From positions 1-64,000 of the forward strand of contig NZ_JAMDGY010000011.1 of assembly GCF_028656955.1 (NCBI RefSeq): DNA of 64,000 nt, written 5' to 3'. This stretch comes from Pseudomonas fontis. Lineage in GTDB: Bacteria; Pseudomonadota; Gammaproteobacteria; Pseudomonadales; Pseudomonadaceae. This document shows, in pieces, positions 51,421 through 64,000 of this stretch. The position numbers and the translations under genes are program-made. The notes under the pieces were generated by a model, which did not search any database, was not told where the DNA came from, and was given only the letters and a program-made list of their open reading frames with translations. Position 1 is the first letter of the stretch. Every line of letters begins with the position of its first letter.

Positions 51421-51480
51421 GTCAGGCAGGGCATCCGATTGGAAATAGCTATCGGATACCCTGGAAGTTGCCGGCCTGAC
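51421..51480. repeat. 60-base imperfect palindrome between rlmE and ftsH
   Basis: Outer arms GTCAGGC/GCCTGAC-type and inner arms AGGGCATCCGAT/ATCGGATACCCT form a long stem with bulges. It begins three bases after the rlmE stop on the minus strand. No U-tract follows, so RNA stability or processing is more likely than termination. Confidence 0.6.
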
Positions 51481-51483
51481 GCC

Positions 51484-52107
51484 TTACTCGCCGCGATAAC
51501 CTCTCGCCAACATGTACTGTTCACGAGAGCGGTCACGCGATGAATCGGGTTTGAGCATCTGAATCTTGTCGAATTTCTTGCGAGCATCCTTCAGATACAC
51601 ATCAAACCCTTCGCCCTGGAAGATCTTGATCACGAAATCACCACCGGGCTTGAGCACCCGGGTTGCCAGATCAAGCGCCAGCTCACACAGGAACATGGCT
51701 TTTGGCATATCCACGGCAGGCGTACCACTCATATTGGGGGCCATATCGGAAATCACAAGGTCTACGTGTGATTTACCTACCGCTTCGAGAATCTCGGCCA
51801 GCACTTCTTCCCGAGTGAAGTCACCTTGAATAAAGGTAACGTCCGGGATGCTGTCCATCTCAAGGATATCCGAGGCAATCAAACGCCCCTGCCCACCAAT
51901 CAGACGACTGGTCACCTGCGACCAACCACCCGGCGCAGCGCCCAGATCGATCACGCTCATGCCAGGACGAATCAAACGATACTTTTCCTGGATTTCCAGC
52001 AATTTGTAGCTCGCACGCGAGCGATAACCATCCTTTTGCGCCTTTTTGACGTAAGGATCGTTGAAGTGTTCTTTCAGCCAGCCAAGGCTTGTCTTGGAAC
52101 GCGCCAT
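51484..52107 (-). CDS. rlmE: 23S rRNA 2'-O-methyltransferase (U2552)
   Basis: RlmE (FtsJ/RrmJ) methylates U2552 late in 50S assembly and is heat-inducible in E. coli. The 207-residue product has [11 protein letters not shown] (catalytic Lys), the SAM loop [22 protein letters not shown] and the second Lys in [11 protein letters not shown], giving the K-D-K-E set. It is divergent from yhbY. Confidence 0.96.
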   Translation of the reverse strand: MARSKTSLGWLKEHFNDPYVKKAQKDGYRSRASYKLLEIQEKYRLIRPGMSVIDLGAAPGGWSQVTSRLIGGQGRLIASDILEMDSIPDVTFIQGDFTREEVLAEILEAVGKSHVDLVISDMAPNMSGTPAVDMPKAMFLCELALDLATRVLKPGGDFVIKIFQGEGFDVYLKDARKKFDKIQMLKPDSSRDRSREQYMLARGYRGE

Positions 52108-52162
52108 TGGGCACCTCGATGATAAGGGTCGCGATTAACTGGGCGGATCCACGGGCCCTCGG

Positions 52163-52184
52163 GTAAAATGGCCGCCATTTTTAC
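52163..52184. promoter_or_regulatory. Near-perfect palindrome in the rlmE/yhbY divergent region
   Basis: GTAAAATGGC and GCCATTTTTAC face each other with a single extra T. It lies 25 bases before yhbY and about 55 before rlmE. The position suggests an operator or RNA stem for one or both genes. Confidence 0.4.
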
Positions 52185-52208
52185 AGAATCTAGACAAAGG
52201 GTCAGATT

Positions 52209-52517
52209 ATGCCGCTCAATAACGAGCAGAAGAAACAGTACAAATCCATTGGCCACGATCTGAAACCAGTTCTGATTGTGGCAGGTAATGGGCTGACGGA
52301 AGGCGTTATCGCCGAACTCGAACGCGCTCTGGCCGATCACGAACTGATCAAGGTCGAAGTTCGTTCGGATGATCGCGAAGAACGTGCAGCGGCAATTGCT
52401 GCGTTGTGCAAGGCTGGCCGCGCCGAACTGGTGCAGACCATCGGGAAAAAAGCGCTGATCTATCGCAAGAACCCGCAGCCTAACAAGCAACTGTCGAACA
52501 TTCACCGCTACAAGTGA
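52209..52517 (+). CDS. yhbY: CRM-domain RNA-binding protein YhbY
   Basis: YhbY binds pre-50S particles. The 102-residue product is a single CRM domain: NEQKKQYKSIGHDLKPVLIV, the glycine motif VAGNGLTEGV, and KALIYRKNPQ. It is the only plus-strand gene among its neighbours and lies opposite rlmE, both ribosome maturation genes. Confidence 0.95.
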   Translation: MPLNNEQKKQYKSIGHDLKPVLIVAGNGLTEGVIAELERALADHELIKVEVRSDDREERAAAIAALCKAGRAELVQTIGKKALIYRKNPQPNKQLSNIHRYK

Positions 52518-52529
52518 TGTTCGCGCCGT

Positions 52530-52976
52530 TCAGTGGCGCGCCCTGCGCGCCCTGCCCGGCACCGGCTGCAGCACCAGCAGCAAACCGGTAAGGCCCAACA
52601 CCAGGTAGCAGAACAGCTGCCAGCGCAACTGATCCACCACGCTCATTCGCAGCAAGAAATAAACCGCACACGCCAGCACCGCCATCAGCAGCAACTGCCC
52701 GCGCATATCCCGCCACAGACTGGCCAGGCCCTGAACCTGAATCAGTACCAGCACCTGCAAGCCACACCCGAAAGCCGCAAAGGCTACCAGCAACGAGGCC
52801 ACCAGGTTACTGATGTCGTCGATCAGCAGCGGCGCCAGGCCAATTTTGCCCAACACCGGTAGCAGACCAAAATGCAGTATCCACAGGCCACCTACCCAGA
52901 GCACCTGGGTCAGTTGCCAGATTACCGCCGCAGCTGCGAAGCTGCGGGGGCGTTCAAATGTGGCTGACTTCGACAA
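52530..52976 (-). CDS. DUF4149 membrane protein
   Basis: A 148-residue integral membrane protein with four hydrophobic segments (for example [17 protein letters not shown] and [15 protein letters not shown]), matching DUF4149 proteins placed after greA in Pseudomonas. Function unknown. The only good start in frame is a TTG at 52976 that overlaps the end of greA; it has no strong Shine-Dalgarno, so translation may be coupled to greA. Confidence 0.75.
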   Translation of the reverse strand: MSKSATFERPRSFAAAAVIWQLTQVLWVGGLWILHFGLLPVLGKIGLAPLLIDDISNLVASLLVAFAAFGCGLQVLVLIQVQGLASLWRDMRGQLLLMAVLACAVYFLLRMSVVDQLRWQLFCYLVLGLTGLLLVLQPVPGRARRARH

Positions 52977-53432
52977 TCTCGTACTCGATCACACCGCTTG
53001 GCGTCTTGACCGTAACGACATCACCCTCTTCCTTGCCGATCAAGGCACGGGCAATAGGCGAGCCGCTCGACAACTTGCCGGACTTGATGTCCGCCTCGTC
53101 CTCACCAACGATCTGGTACTTCACACGCTCGTCGGTTTCTACGTTGGCAATTTCCACGGTGGTACCGAAGATCACCTTGCCGGAATGAGGGATAGTGGTG
53201 ACGTCAATCACCACGGCGCTCTGCAGGCGACCCTCGATATCACGGATACGCGCCTCAACCATGCCCTGCTGTTCGCGGGCAGCATGGTATTCAGCGTTTT
53301 CCTTGAGGTCACCCAGCTCGCGAGCAGTGCCAATATCCTGGCTCAGCTTCGGGCGGACAACCTTGGTCAGGTGGGTCAGTTCTTCTTCCAGGGCGCGAGC
53401 GCCCTGAACGGTCATCGGGTACTTGGTCATGC

Positions 53433-53436
<4 letters not shown>
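52954..53436 (-). CDS. greA: Transcript cleavage factor GreA
   Basis: GreA rescues backtracked RNA polymerase by inducing RNA cleavage. The 160-residue product has the N-terminal coiled coil with acidic tip ([17 protein letters not shown]) and a C-terminal FKBP-like domain. The ATG at 53436 overlaps the carB TGA as ATGA and has AGGA eight bases upstream; an ATG two codons on is the shorter option. Confidence 0.96.
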
Positions 53437-56654
<3,218 letters not shown>

Positions 56655-56759
56655 GGGTTGTCACTCAAATCCGCAGGTCAGTCGGCAAGCCGTCTTGAAC
56701 ATTCTTGGTCGGGCGCCTGAACACGGGGCAAGCCGGTTCAGGGCCTTATCGCTAGTTGC

Positions 56760-57896
56760 TCAGCGGCGCTTGGCCATGGCATCGATGAAACGGTCGAACA
56801 GTGGCGCGACGTCGGTCGGGCCAGGGCTCGCTTCAGGGTGGCCCTGGAAGCTGAACGCGCTCTTGTCGGTGCGTTCGATACCCTGCAGGGTGCCGTCGAA
56901 CAGCGACTTGTGGATAGCGCGCACGTTGCTCGGCAACGTTGCCTCATCTACCGCGAAACCGTGGTTCTGGCTGGTGATCATCACGACGCCGGTGTCCAGG
57001 TCCTGGACCGGGTGGTTGGCACCATGGTGGCCATGACCCATCTTGACGGTCTTGGCACCGGAAGCCAGGGCCAACAGTTGGTGACCCAGGCAGATACCGA
57101 ATACCGGCACCTCGGTTTCGAGCACGTCACGGATCGCCTGGATGGCGTAGTCGCACGGCTCAGGATCGCCAGGACCGTTGGACAGGAACACGCCATCCGG
57201 GTTCAGCGCGAGCACTTCGCTGGCCGGGGTTTGCGCCGGCACGACGGTCACGCGGCAACCGCGCTCGACCAGCATGCGCAGGATGTTCAGCTTGACGCCG
57301 TAGTCGTAGGCAACCACGTGGTAAGGCAGCTCGGAAGCCTCGATGGTCGGGTGACTGTCGGTCTTCAGGTTCCACACACTGGAGCGCCACTCGTAGCGGC
57401 TCTTGGTGCTGACCACTTTGGCCAGGTCCATGCCCTTCAGGCCCGGGAAGCCGCGCGCTGCCGCGATGGCCGCTTCTTCAGTGATATTGTCGCCAGCCAG
57501 GATGCAGCCGTTCTGCGCGCCCTTCTCACGCAGGATGCGGGTCAGGCGGCGGGTGTCGATACCTGCAATGGCCACAACATTGTTGGCTTTCAGGTAGTCA
57601 GACAGCGACATCGTGTTACGCCAGTTACTGGCGATCAGCGGCAGGTCACGGATAACCAGGCCCGCCGACCAGACGCGGTCGGACTCGGCGTCTTCCGGCG
57701 TAGTGCCGGTGTTGCCGATGTGCGGATAGGTCAGGGTAACGATCTGCTGGGAATAAGAAGGGTCAGTCAGGATTTCCTGATAGCCGGTCATTGCGGTGTT
57801 AAACACCACCTCACCAACGGTTTGACCGTCGGCTCCAATAGCCTCACCGCGAAAAATGCTGCCATCGGCAAGGGCGAGTATGGCTGGCTTAGTCAA
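56760..57896 (-). CDS. carA: Carbamoyl-phosphate synthase small chain
   Basis: CarA is the glutaminase subunit. The 378-residue product has an N-terminal CPSase domain ([16 protein letters not shown]) and a class I glutamine amidotransferase with the nucleophile in [13 protein letters not shown] and a downstream His/Glu pair (GHPEASPG). The start codon is TTG at 57896 with GGGAGG six bases upstream. A terminator-like hairpin ends 45 bases before it. Confidence 0.97.
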   Translation of the reverse strand: MTKPAILALADGSIFRGEAIGADGQTVGEVVFNTAMTGYQEILTDPSYSQQIVTLTYPHIGNTGTTPEDAESDRVWSAGLVIRDLPLIASNWRNTMSLSDYLKANNVVAIAGIDTRRLTRILREKGAQNGCILAGDNITEEAAIAAARGFPGLKGMDLAKVVSTKSRYEWRSSVWNLKTDSHPTIEASELPYHVVAYDYGVKLNILRMLVERGCRVTVVPAQTPASEVLALNPDGVFLSNGPGDPEPCDYAIQAIRDVLETEVPVFGICLGHQLLALASGAKTVKMGHGHHGANHPVQDLDTGVVMITSQNHGFAVDEATLPSNVRAIHKSLFDGTLQGIERTDKSAFSFQGHPEASPGPTDVAPLFDRFIDAMAKRR

Positions 57897-57940
57897 GAAG
57901 ACCTCCCAAAAATAAAGCCTGAAGGGGCGATCGCAGGTTG

Positions 57941-57980
57941 CAAAAAAGCGGAATGACGTATAGACACGTCACCCCGCTTT
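57941..57980 (-). terminator. Intrinsic terminator 45 bases upstream of carA
   Basis: On the minus strand AAAGCGG-GGTGACG pairs with CGTCATT-CCGCTTT around TGTCTATA, then TTTTTT. It could end dapB transcripts or act as an attenuator in the carA leader. The rest of 57897-58212 holds a palindrome CTGTAGCTTACAG (about 58022-58034) and a REP-like half (58150-58171), but no gene. Confidence 0.8.
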
Positions 57981-58149
57981 CTTCGTCGAATTATCTGCGC
58001 GCTTTTAGTGGACACACTAAAGCTGTAGCTTACAGAAAAAGGCTTTTTTGGTCTACCACTGAAGTGCCTGAAAGGCATGGGAATGCGACAGAGCGCAGTG
58101 CGGGGCCAGGACGGCCTCAGAAAACATTCATGACTGCGAGACAGCCAAT

Positions 58150-58171
58150 TGTCGGCAATGCCGGCTCCCAC
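58150..58171. repeat. Single REP-like palindrome between dapB and carA
   Basis: GTCGGCAATGCCGGCTCCCA resembles the second member of the REP pair before acs (CGCCGGCAACGCCGGCTCCC). Only one copy is seen here. Confidence 0.55.
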
Positions 58172-58183
58172 GCGGAAGAAGAG

Positions 58184-58206
58184 GCTGTCAAGGCAGCCTC
58201 TCTTCA
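58184..58206 (-). terminator. dapB terminator
   Basis: On the minus strand GAGGCTG-CCTTGA-CAGCCTC is followed by TTCTTCC. The stem is good, the U-tract mixed; it lies eight bases after the dapB stop. Confidence 0.6.
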
Positions 58207-58212
58207 TGGGCA

Positions 58213-59019
<807 letters not shown>

Positions 59020-59029
59020 TTATTCCTTC

Positions 59030-60154
59030 TTACAGATCGCCGAAAAAGCGCTTTACGCCTTCAAACCAGCCACTGGCCTTGGGCGAGTGGGAGCTGTCAC
59101 TGTCCAGCGAAGTGCGCAGCTCTTCGAGCAGTTCGCGCTGACGACGGCTGAGGTTGACCGGGGTTTCAACCGCCACCCGGCACATCAGGTCGCCCGCACC
59201 GCCGCCACGTACCGGGGCAACACCCTTGCCACGCAGACGGAACTGCTTGCCGGTCTGAGTCCCCTCAGGGATCTTCAGCTTGACCCGACCATCCAGGGTC
59301 GGCACTTCCAACTCGCCGCCCAGCGCCGCATCGGTGTAGCTGATCGGCACTTCGCAATACAGGTGCTTGCCGTCACGCTGGAAGATCGCGTGCTCACGCA
59401 CATTGATCACCACGTACAGGTCGCCAGTCGGACCGCCCATGGCGCCCGCCTCGCCTTCACCCGACAGGCGAATGCGATCACCGGTATCCACGCCTGCTGG
59501 CACCTTGACCGAAAGGGTCTTGTACTCTTCGACACGACCTTCGCCATGGCACGAGGTGCATGGGTCGGTAATGATCTTGCCCTGCCCCTGGCAGCGCGGG
59601 CAGGTTTGCTGCACGGAGAAGAAGCCTTGCTGCATGCGGACCTGGCCGATACCGCCACAGGTCGGGCACGTCGATGCCGACGAACCTTTCTTGGCACCGG
59701 AGCCATCACACGGCGAGCAGTTGACCAATGTCGGCACACGGATATTGACCGTGGTCCCGCGCACCGCTTCTTCCAGGTTCAGTTCCAGCGTGTAACGCAG
59801 GTCGCTGCCACGCTGGGCGCCACCGCGACCACCGCCACGACCGCCACCGAAGAAGTCGCTGAACACATCGCCGAAGATGTCGGAGAAGTTCGCACCGCCG
59901 AAGCCAGCACCACCGCCACCCATGCTTGGGTCGACGCCGGCATGACCGTATTGGTCATAGGCTGCACGCTTGCTGGCATCGGAGAGTACTTCGTAGGCCT
60001 CGTTGGCCTCCTTGAATTTCTCTTCCGACTCCTTGTCATCAGGATTACGGTCCGGGTGGTGCTTCATCGCCAGGCGGCGATAGGCCTTCTTCAGGTCGGC
60101 CTCGCTCGAGCCACGCTCGACACCTAGAACCTCGTAATAGTCACGCTTTGCCAT
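59030..60154 (-). CDS. dnaJ: Chaperone DnaJ
   Basis: DnaJ delivers unfolded proteins to DnaK and stimulates its ATPase. The 374-residue product has the J domain with HPD ([10 protein letters not shown]), a Gly/Phe-rich linker, a zinc domain with four CxxCxGxG repeats (first [12 protein letters not shown]) and C-terminal substrate domains. I use the ATG at 60154 ([11 protein letters not shown]); the frame open to 60262 is not coding. Confidence 0.97.
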   Translation of the reverse strand: MAKRDYYEVLGVERGSSEADLKKAYRRLAMKHHPDRNPDDKESEEKFKEANEAYEVLSDASKRAAYDQYGHAGVDPSMGGGGAGFGGANFSDIFGDVFSDFFGGGRGGGRGGAQRGSDLRYTLELNLEEAVRGTTVNIRVPTLVNCSPCDGSGAKKGSSASTCPTCGGIGQVRMQQGFFSVQQTCPRCQGQGKIITDPCTSCHGEGRVEEYKTLSVKVPAGVDTGDRIRLSGEGEAGAMGGPTGDLYVVINVREHAIFQRDGKHLYCEVPISYTDAALGGELEVPTLDGRVKLKIPEGTQTGKQFRLRGKGVAPVRGGGAGDLMCRVAVETPVNLSRRQRELLEELRTSLDSDSSHSPKASGWFEGVKRFFGDL

Positions 60155-60268
60155 AAGTCTTTGCACTCTTGAGGACGTTCGGCAAACCTCTGCGCATGTA
60201 GCGCTGTGCCGCCAGCACCTGAGCCTTGTCAAATGCTGTAAAAATTCGGGTATTCCAGACACGCCAAC

Positions 60269-60289
60269 GCGGGAGCAAGCTCCCGCGCG
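60269..60289. repeat. REP-like hairpin between dnaK and dnaJ
   Basis: CGCGGGAGC and GCTCCCGCG form a stem with loop AA/TT in the 193-base gap. It may reduce expression of dnaJ relative to dnaK by stalling polymerase or marking a cleavage site. Confidence 0.55.
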
Positions 60290-60347
60290 GCGACATCCTA
60301 CCAGTCACCGCTTGATAGCAGTCAACCGGCCGACAACCAGCAATTGC

Positions 60348-62264
60348 TTACTTGTTGTCTTTTACTTCTTCGAACTCGGCGTCGACGACATCGTCGTGCT
60401 TGGCCGGCTCTTCAGCAGCCTGGGCACCCGCTTGCGGTTGCTCGGCCTGCTCGGCGTACATCTTCTGCGCAACAGGTGCGGAGACCTTGGACAACTCTTC
60501 GACTTTAGCGTCGATGGCAGCCTTGTCGTCGCCTTTGACAGCGGTTTCCAGGGCAACCACGGCCGCTTCGATCGCGGTTTTCTCTTCGGCAGTCACTTTG
60601 TCGCCAGCGTCCGCGACCATCTTGCGGGTCGAGTGAACCAGTGCATCACCCTGGTTACGGGCTGCGGCCAGCTCTTCGAACTTGCGGTCTTCCTCGGCAT
60701 TGGCCTCGGCATCACGCACCATGCGCTCGATTTCTTCGTCCGACAGGCCGGAGTTGGCCTTGATCACGATCGACTGGGTCTTGCCGGTAGCCTTGTCTTT
60801 CGCACCTACGTGCAGAATGCCGTTAGCGTCGATGTCGAAGGTGACTTCGATTTGCGGCACACCACGTGGAGCAGGTGGAATGTCGGCCAGATCGAACTTG
60901 CCCAGCGACTTGTTCTGTGCAGCTTGCTTACGCTCGCCCTGCAGGACGTGAATGGTCACGGCGCCCTGGTTGTCATCAGCCGTCGAGAACACCTGCGACT
61001 TCTTGGTCGGGATGGTGGTGTTCTTCTCGATCAGCGCGGTCATCACGCCACCCATGGTTTCGATACCCAGGGTCAGCGGGCTGACGTCCAGCAGCAGCAC
61101 GTCTTTCACGTCACCGGCCAGAACGGCACCCTGAATCGCGGCACCCATGGCAACAGCTTCGTCAGGGTTGACATCTTTACGCGCTTCTTTACCGAAGAAA
61201 TCGGTAACAGCCTTCTGCACCAGCGGCATACGGGTCTGGCCACCGACCAGGATCACGTCGTCGATCTTGCTGACGTCGATACCCGAGTCTTTCAAGGCAA
61301 TGCGGCAAGGTTCGATGGTGCGCTGAACCAGGTCTTCGACCAGCGACTCCAGCTTGGCGCGGGAGATCTTCACGTTCAGGTGCTTAGGACCGGTGGCATC
61401 TGCAGTGATGTACGGCAGGTTGACGTCGGTCATCTGGCTCGAAGACAGCTCGATCTTGGCCTTTTCAGCGGCTTCTTTCAGACGCTGCATTGCCAGCGGG
61501 TCACCCTTGAGGTTCATGCCGCTTTCTTTCTTGAACTCTTCGACGAGGTAGTCGATCAGGCGGATGTCGAAGTCCTCACCACCGAGGAAGGTGTCACCGT
61601 TGGTGGCCAACACTTCAAACTGGTGCTCGCCATCGACTTCGGCGATTTCGATCACGGAAACGTCGAAGGTACCGCCACCCAGGTCGTACACGATCACGGT
61701 GTGATCGCCCTTGGCCTTGTCCATACCGTAAGCCAGTGCGGCTGCGGTCGGTTCGTTGATGATACGCTTGACGTCCAGACCGGCAATACGACCGGCGTCT
61801 TTGGTGGCCTGACGCTGGCTGTCGTTGAAGTAGGCAGGCACGGTGATGACCGCTTCAGTCACTGCCTCGCCGAGGTAATCTTCGGCGGTTTTCTTCATTT
61901 TCTTGAGGATTTCAGCCGAGATTTGTGGCGGTGCCATTTTCTGGCCGTTCACCTCAACCCAAGCGTCGCCGTTGTCAGCCTTGGCGATCTTGTACGGAAC
62001 CATCTGGATGTCTTTTTGAACGACATCTTCTTCAAAACGACGACCGATCAGACGCTTTACTGCGTACAGGGTGTTGTGCGGGTTGGTCACAGCCTGGCGT
62101 TTTGCCGACTGACCAACCAGGATTTCGCCGTCGTTGGCGTAAGCAATGATCGAAGGAGTGGTACGAGCGCCTTCGGCGTTCTCGATAACCTTGACGTTGC
62201 CGTTTTCCAGAATGGAGACGCAGGAGTTGGTGGTCCCCAGGTCGATACCAATGATTTTGCCCAT
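60348..62264 (-). CDS. dnaK: Chaperone DnaK (Hsp70)
   Basis: The 638-residue Hsp70 has the ATPase domain with [24 protein letters not shown] and the adenosine motif VGGQTRMP, the linker ([12 protein letters not shown]), the substrate domain, and a C-terminal lid ending in the acidic tail EEVKDNK. It is the middle gene of grpE-dnaK-dnaJ. Confidence 0.98.
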   Translation of the reverse strand: MGKIIGIDLGTTNSCVSILENGNVKVIENAEGARTTPSIIAYANDGEILVGQSAKRQAVTNPHNTLYAVKRLIGRRFEEDVVQKDIQMVPYKIAKADNGDAWVEVNGQKMAPPQISAEILKKMKKTAEDYLGEAVTEAVITVPAYFNDSQRQATKDAGRIAGLDVKRIINEPTAAALAYGMDKAKGDHTVIVYDLGGGTFDVSVIEIAEVDGEHQFEVLATNGDTFLGGEDFDIRLIDYLVEEFKKESGMNLKGDPLAMQRLKEAAEKAKIELSSSQMTDVNLPYITADATGPKHLNVKISRAKLESLVEDLVQRTIEPCRIALKDSGIDVSKIDDVILVGGQTRMPLVQKAVTDFFGKEARKDVNPDEAVAMGAAIQGAVLAGDVKDVLLLDVSPLTLGIETMGGVMTALIEKNTTIPTKKSQVFSTADDNQGAVTIHVLQGERKQAAQNKSLGKFDLADIPPAPRGVPQIEVTFDIDANGILHVGAKDKATGKTQSIVIKANSGLSDEEIERMVRDAEANAEEDRKFEELAAARNQGDALVHSTRKMVADAGDKVTAEEKTAIEAAVVALETAVKGDDKAAIDAKVEELSKVSAPVAQKMYAEQAEQPQAGAQAAEEPAKHDDVVDAEFEEVKDNK

Positions 62265-62366
62265 GTTAACTCTCCCGAAACTTTGGATTTGGTTGCCGCA
62301 GCGGTGGTTGCCAACTGCGGTAGCACTTAAACGCTTGACACCTAGATGGGGGCCGCCCAGCTAATT

Positions 62367-62933
62367 TCAAGCCTTCTCGTCAATCGAAGGCGAAACTGGT
62401 GCCGGGGCCTTGCTGACCACGACCATGGCAGGTCGCAGCAGACGCCCGTTGAGCTGATAGCCCTTCTGGAACACCTTGAGCACGCTGTTCGGCTCGACCT
62501 CGGCGCTTTCCTGCATGGCCATCGCCTGGTGATGCTCGGCGTTGAACGGTTCGCCGTGCGGGTCGATGGCCTCGAGGTTGTAGCGCTTGAGGGTGTCGTG
62601 GAACATCTTCAGGGTCAGCTCGATCCCTTCACGCATCGGACGGATGCTTTCGTCGTCCGGGCTGGACAGCTCCAGGCCGCGCTCCAGGCTATCGATGACC
62701 GGCAGCAAGTCGGCAGCGAATTTTTCCAGTGCGAACTTGTGTGCCTTCTCTACATCCTGCTCGGCGCGACGGCGCACGTTTTGCAGGTCAGCAGCCACAC
62801 GCAGGGATTGATCCTGGGCCGCCGCCAGTTGCTCTTCGAGCGCCTGTACGCGGGCGCCTACGTCTTCGCTGGCCGCCTCTGCGGACTTGTCAGCGTTCAG
62901 ATTCTGTTCATCCAGCATCTGTTCGTCAGCCAT
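62367..62933 (-). CDS. grpE: Nucleotide exchange factor GrpE
   Basis: GrpE releases ADP from DnaK. The 188-residue product has an acidic N-terminus, a long coiled coil ([20 protein letters not shown]...) that acts as thermosensor, and a beta-rich head ending MVVVSKAP. I use the ATG at 62933 ([10 protein letters not shown]); GGAGAG lies seven bases upstream. Confidence 0.95.
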   Translation of the reverse strand: MADEQMLDEQNLNADKSAEAASEDVGARVQALEEQLAAAQDQSLRVAADLQNVRRRAEQDVEKAHKFALEKFAADLLPVIDSLERGLELSSPDDESIRPMREGIELTLKMFHDTLKRYNLEAIDPHGEPFNAEHHQAMAMQESAEVEPNSVLKVFQKGYQLNGRLLRPAMVVVSKAPAPVSPSIDEKA

Positions 62934-62985
62934 AAAATCTCTCCTTTCAATTTCATCAGCGAGCTCGACTCGCACGTCTGCCGGG

Positions 62986-63016
62986 TATATGGGGTCGTAA
63001 AATCAAGCTTCAAGGG
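62986..63016 (-). promoter_or_regulatory. Sigma-32 heat-shock promoter of grpE-dnaK-dnaJ
   Basis: On the minus strand CCCTTGAA (63009-63016) and CCCCATATA (62986-62994) are 14 bases apart, near consensus for RpoH promoters. It lies about 50 bases before grpE. Confidence 0.92.
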
Positions 63017-63122
63017 CTGGATTTGCGCTGAACCGAATCCGCTCATAACCCCTTGCGATCAAAACGCTCCCGCGCAAAGCGAATCGAACTAAAGGCAAGC
63101 ATTGTCAGCTGATTTAAAAACA

Positions 63123-63138
63123 CTGTATAAATAACCAG
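63123..63138. promoter_or_regulatory. LexA-type SOS box before recN
   Basis: CTGTATAAATAACCAG matches the LexA consensus CTGTATATATATACAG at 13 of 16 positions. It ends 24 bases before the recN ATG, where LexA would block the promoter. recN is a known SOS gene. Confidence 0.75.
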
Positions 63139-63162
63139 ACTTAACGCCTGGGAGCCGCCCCA

Positions 63163-64000
63163 ATGCTGGTGCACCTGTCCGTACACAATTACGCCATCGT
63201 CGAACACCTGGACCTCGAACTCGCCCGCGGGATGAGCGTCATCACCGGTGAAACCGGGGCCGGTAAATCGATCATGCTCGACGCCCTGGGCCTGACCCTG
63301 GGCGATCGTGCCGATAGCGGCGTAGTGCGCCCAGGCGCCGACAAGGCCGACATCCTCGCCACCTTCGACCTGATCGATATCCCCGAAGCCCGCACCTGGC
63401 TGGCTGAGCGCGACCTGGACAGTGACGGCCCCTGTATCCTGCGTCGGGTGATCACCGCTGAGGGCCGCAGCCGCGGCTATATCAATGGCACGCCCTGCCC
63501 GCTCAGCGACCTGAAGGCGCTTGGCGAGCTGCTGATCGACATCCACAGCCAACATGAACACCAGTCGCTGCTCAAAACCGACACGCATCGCCGCCTGCTG
63601 GATGAATATGCCGGGGCCATCGACCTCGCACGCCAGGTACAACTGGCCGCCCAACGCTGGCGCCAGACCCGCCAAGAGCTCGAGCGCCTGTCCAATTCGG
63701 GTGATGAACAACGCGCGCGCCACCAACTGCTCAGCTATCAGTTCGAAGAGCTGGAAAACGTCGCGCTGGGCGAGAACGAACTAGAGCAATTGGAGCAAGA
63801 ACATAAAAACCTGACCAACGCCGAAGCGCTGTTCGGGATTTGCCGCCAGGTGATCGACCACTGCAGCGAAAGCGATTCGGGCAATGTCCTGAGCGCCCTG
63901 ACCGCCAGCCTCAACCGGCTCACCGCCGTACAAAGTGCACCCAAGGCGCTCGGCGAGGCCGTCAACCTGATCGCCAGCGCACAAATTCAGGTCGAGGAAG
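63163..64000 (+). CDS. recN: DNA repair protein RecN, 5' part
   Basis: RecN is an SMC-like ATPase acting early in double-strand break repair. The 279 residues present, read directly from 63163, begin MLVHLSVHNYAIVEHLDLEL, include the Walker A GETGAGKS near residue 31-38, and continue with HSQHEHQSLL and the first coiled coil. GGAG lies nine bases before the ATG. The right window edge cuts the gene; the C-terminal ATPase half is missing from view. Confidence 0.93.
   Translation, partial: MLVHLSVHNYAIVEHLDLELARGMSVITGETGAGKSIMLDALGLTLGDRADSGVVRPGADKADILATFDLIDIPEARTWLAERDLDSDGPCILRRVITAEGRSRGYINGTPCPLSDLKALGELLIDIHSQHEHQSLLKTDTHRRLLDEYAGAIDLARQVQLAAQRWRQTRQELERLSNSGDEQRARHQLLSYQFEELENVALGENELEQLEQEHKNLTNAEALFGICRQVIDHCSESDSGNVLSALTASLNRLTAVQSAPKALGEAVNLIASAQIQVEE

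Overview
The window is a GC-rich, gene-dense piece of chromosomal core genome from a Pseudomonas, most like the P. putida group. The evidence is gene order and marker genes: msrPQ, pssA, ilvC-ilvH-ilvI, lpoP-mrcB, the iron-regulated sRNA PrrF, dksA-gluQ, cbrX-cbrA-cbrB-crcZ, pcnB-folK-panBC-pgi-acs, the metY-rimP-nusA-infB-rbfA-truB-rpsO-pnp cluster, carAB and grpE-dnaK-dnaJ. Short REP-type palindromes common in fluorescent pseudomonads also occur. I see no prophage, insertion sequence, CRISPR array or genomic island.

Layout. 1-283 holds three tandem minus-strand promoters of ribosomal type; the rRNA operon they should serve lies off the left edge. 280-6284 (minus) carries msrPQ, pssA and the branched-chain amino acid operon ilvI-ilvH-ilvC behind a long leader. 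6700-10126 (minus) is PBP1b with its lipoprotein activator. 10244-13934 is a small accessory stretch: a kinase-like fusion protein, a pentapeptide-repeat protein, a TfoX-C protein, PrrF, and an orphan hemin-binding protein under a Fur-like box. 13934-25057 (mostly plus) has a Rieske protein, SfsA, an aminotransferase, DksA, GluQ-RS, the CbrAB two-component system with the Crc-titrating RNA CrcZ, PcnB and FolK. 25310-35924 (plus) has panBC, pgi, acs, an MpaB-like protein, a methyltransferase and a large DUF748 envelope protein. 36164-60154 (mostly minus) is the transcription, translation and RNA-processing block, then secG-tpiA-glmM-folP-ftsH-rlmE, greA-carB-carA, dapB and the heat-shock genes. 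The right edge cuts recN, which has a LexA-type box.

Regulatory links are unusually readable: CbrB-type sites and a sigma-54 promoter at crcZ, a Fur box overlapping the prrF promoter, a sigma-32 promoter before grpE-dnaK-dnaJ, a LexA box before recN, and a hairpin terminator just upstream of carA.

The strongest anomaly is in nusA. The normal start and N-terminus are present, but codon 25, a conserved glutamate (GAA) in Pseudomonas NusA as I recall it, reads TAA. Either the base is wrong, or the gene is a nonsense allele that must be read through or restarted. Other items for a second look are an AT-rich palindrome and two small ORFs before ilvI, a hemin-binding protein left beside prrF without its permease genes, a REP pair inserted against the acs ribosome-binding site, and a cluster of GTAAC repeats before panB. 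I found no clear new multi-gene system.
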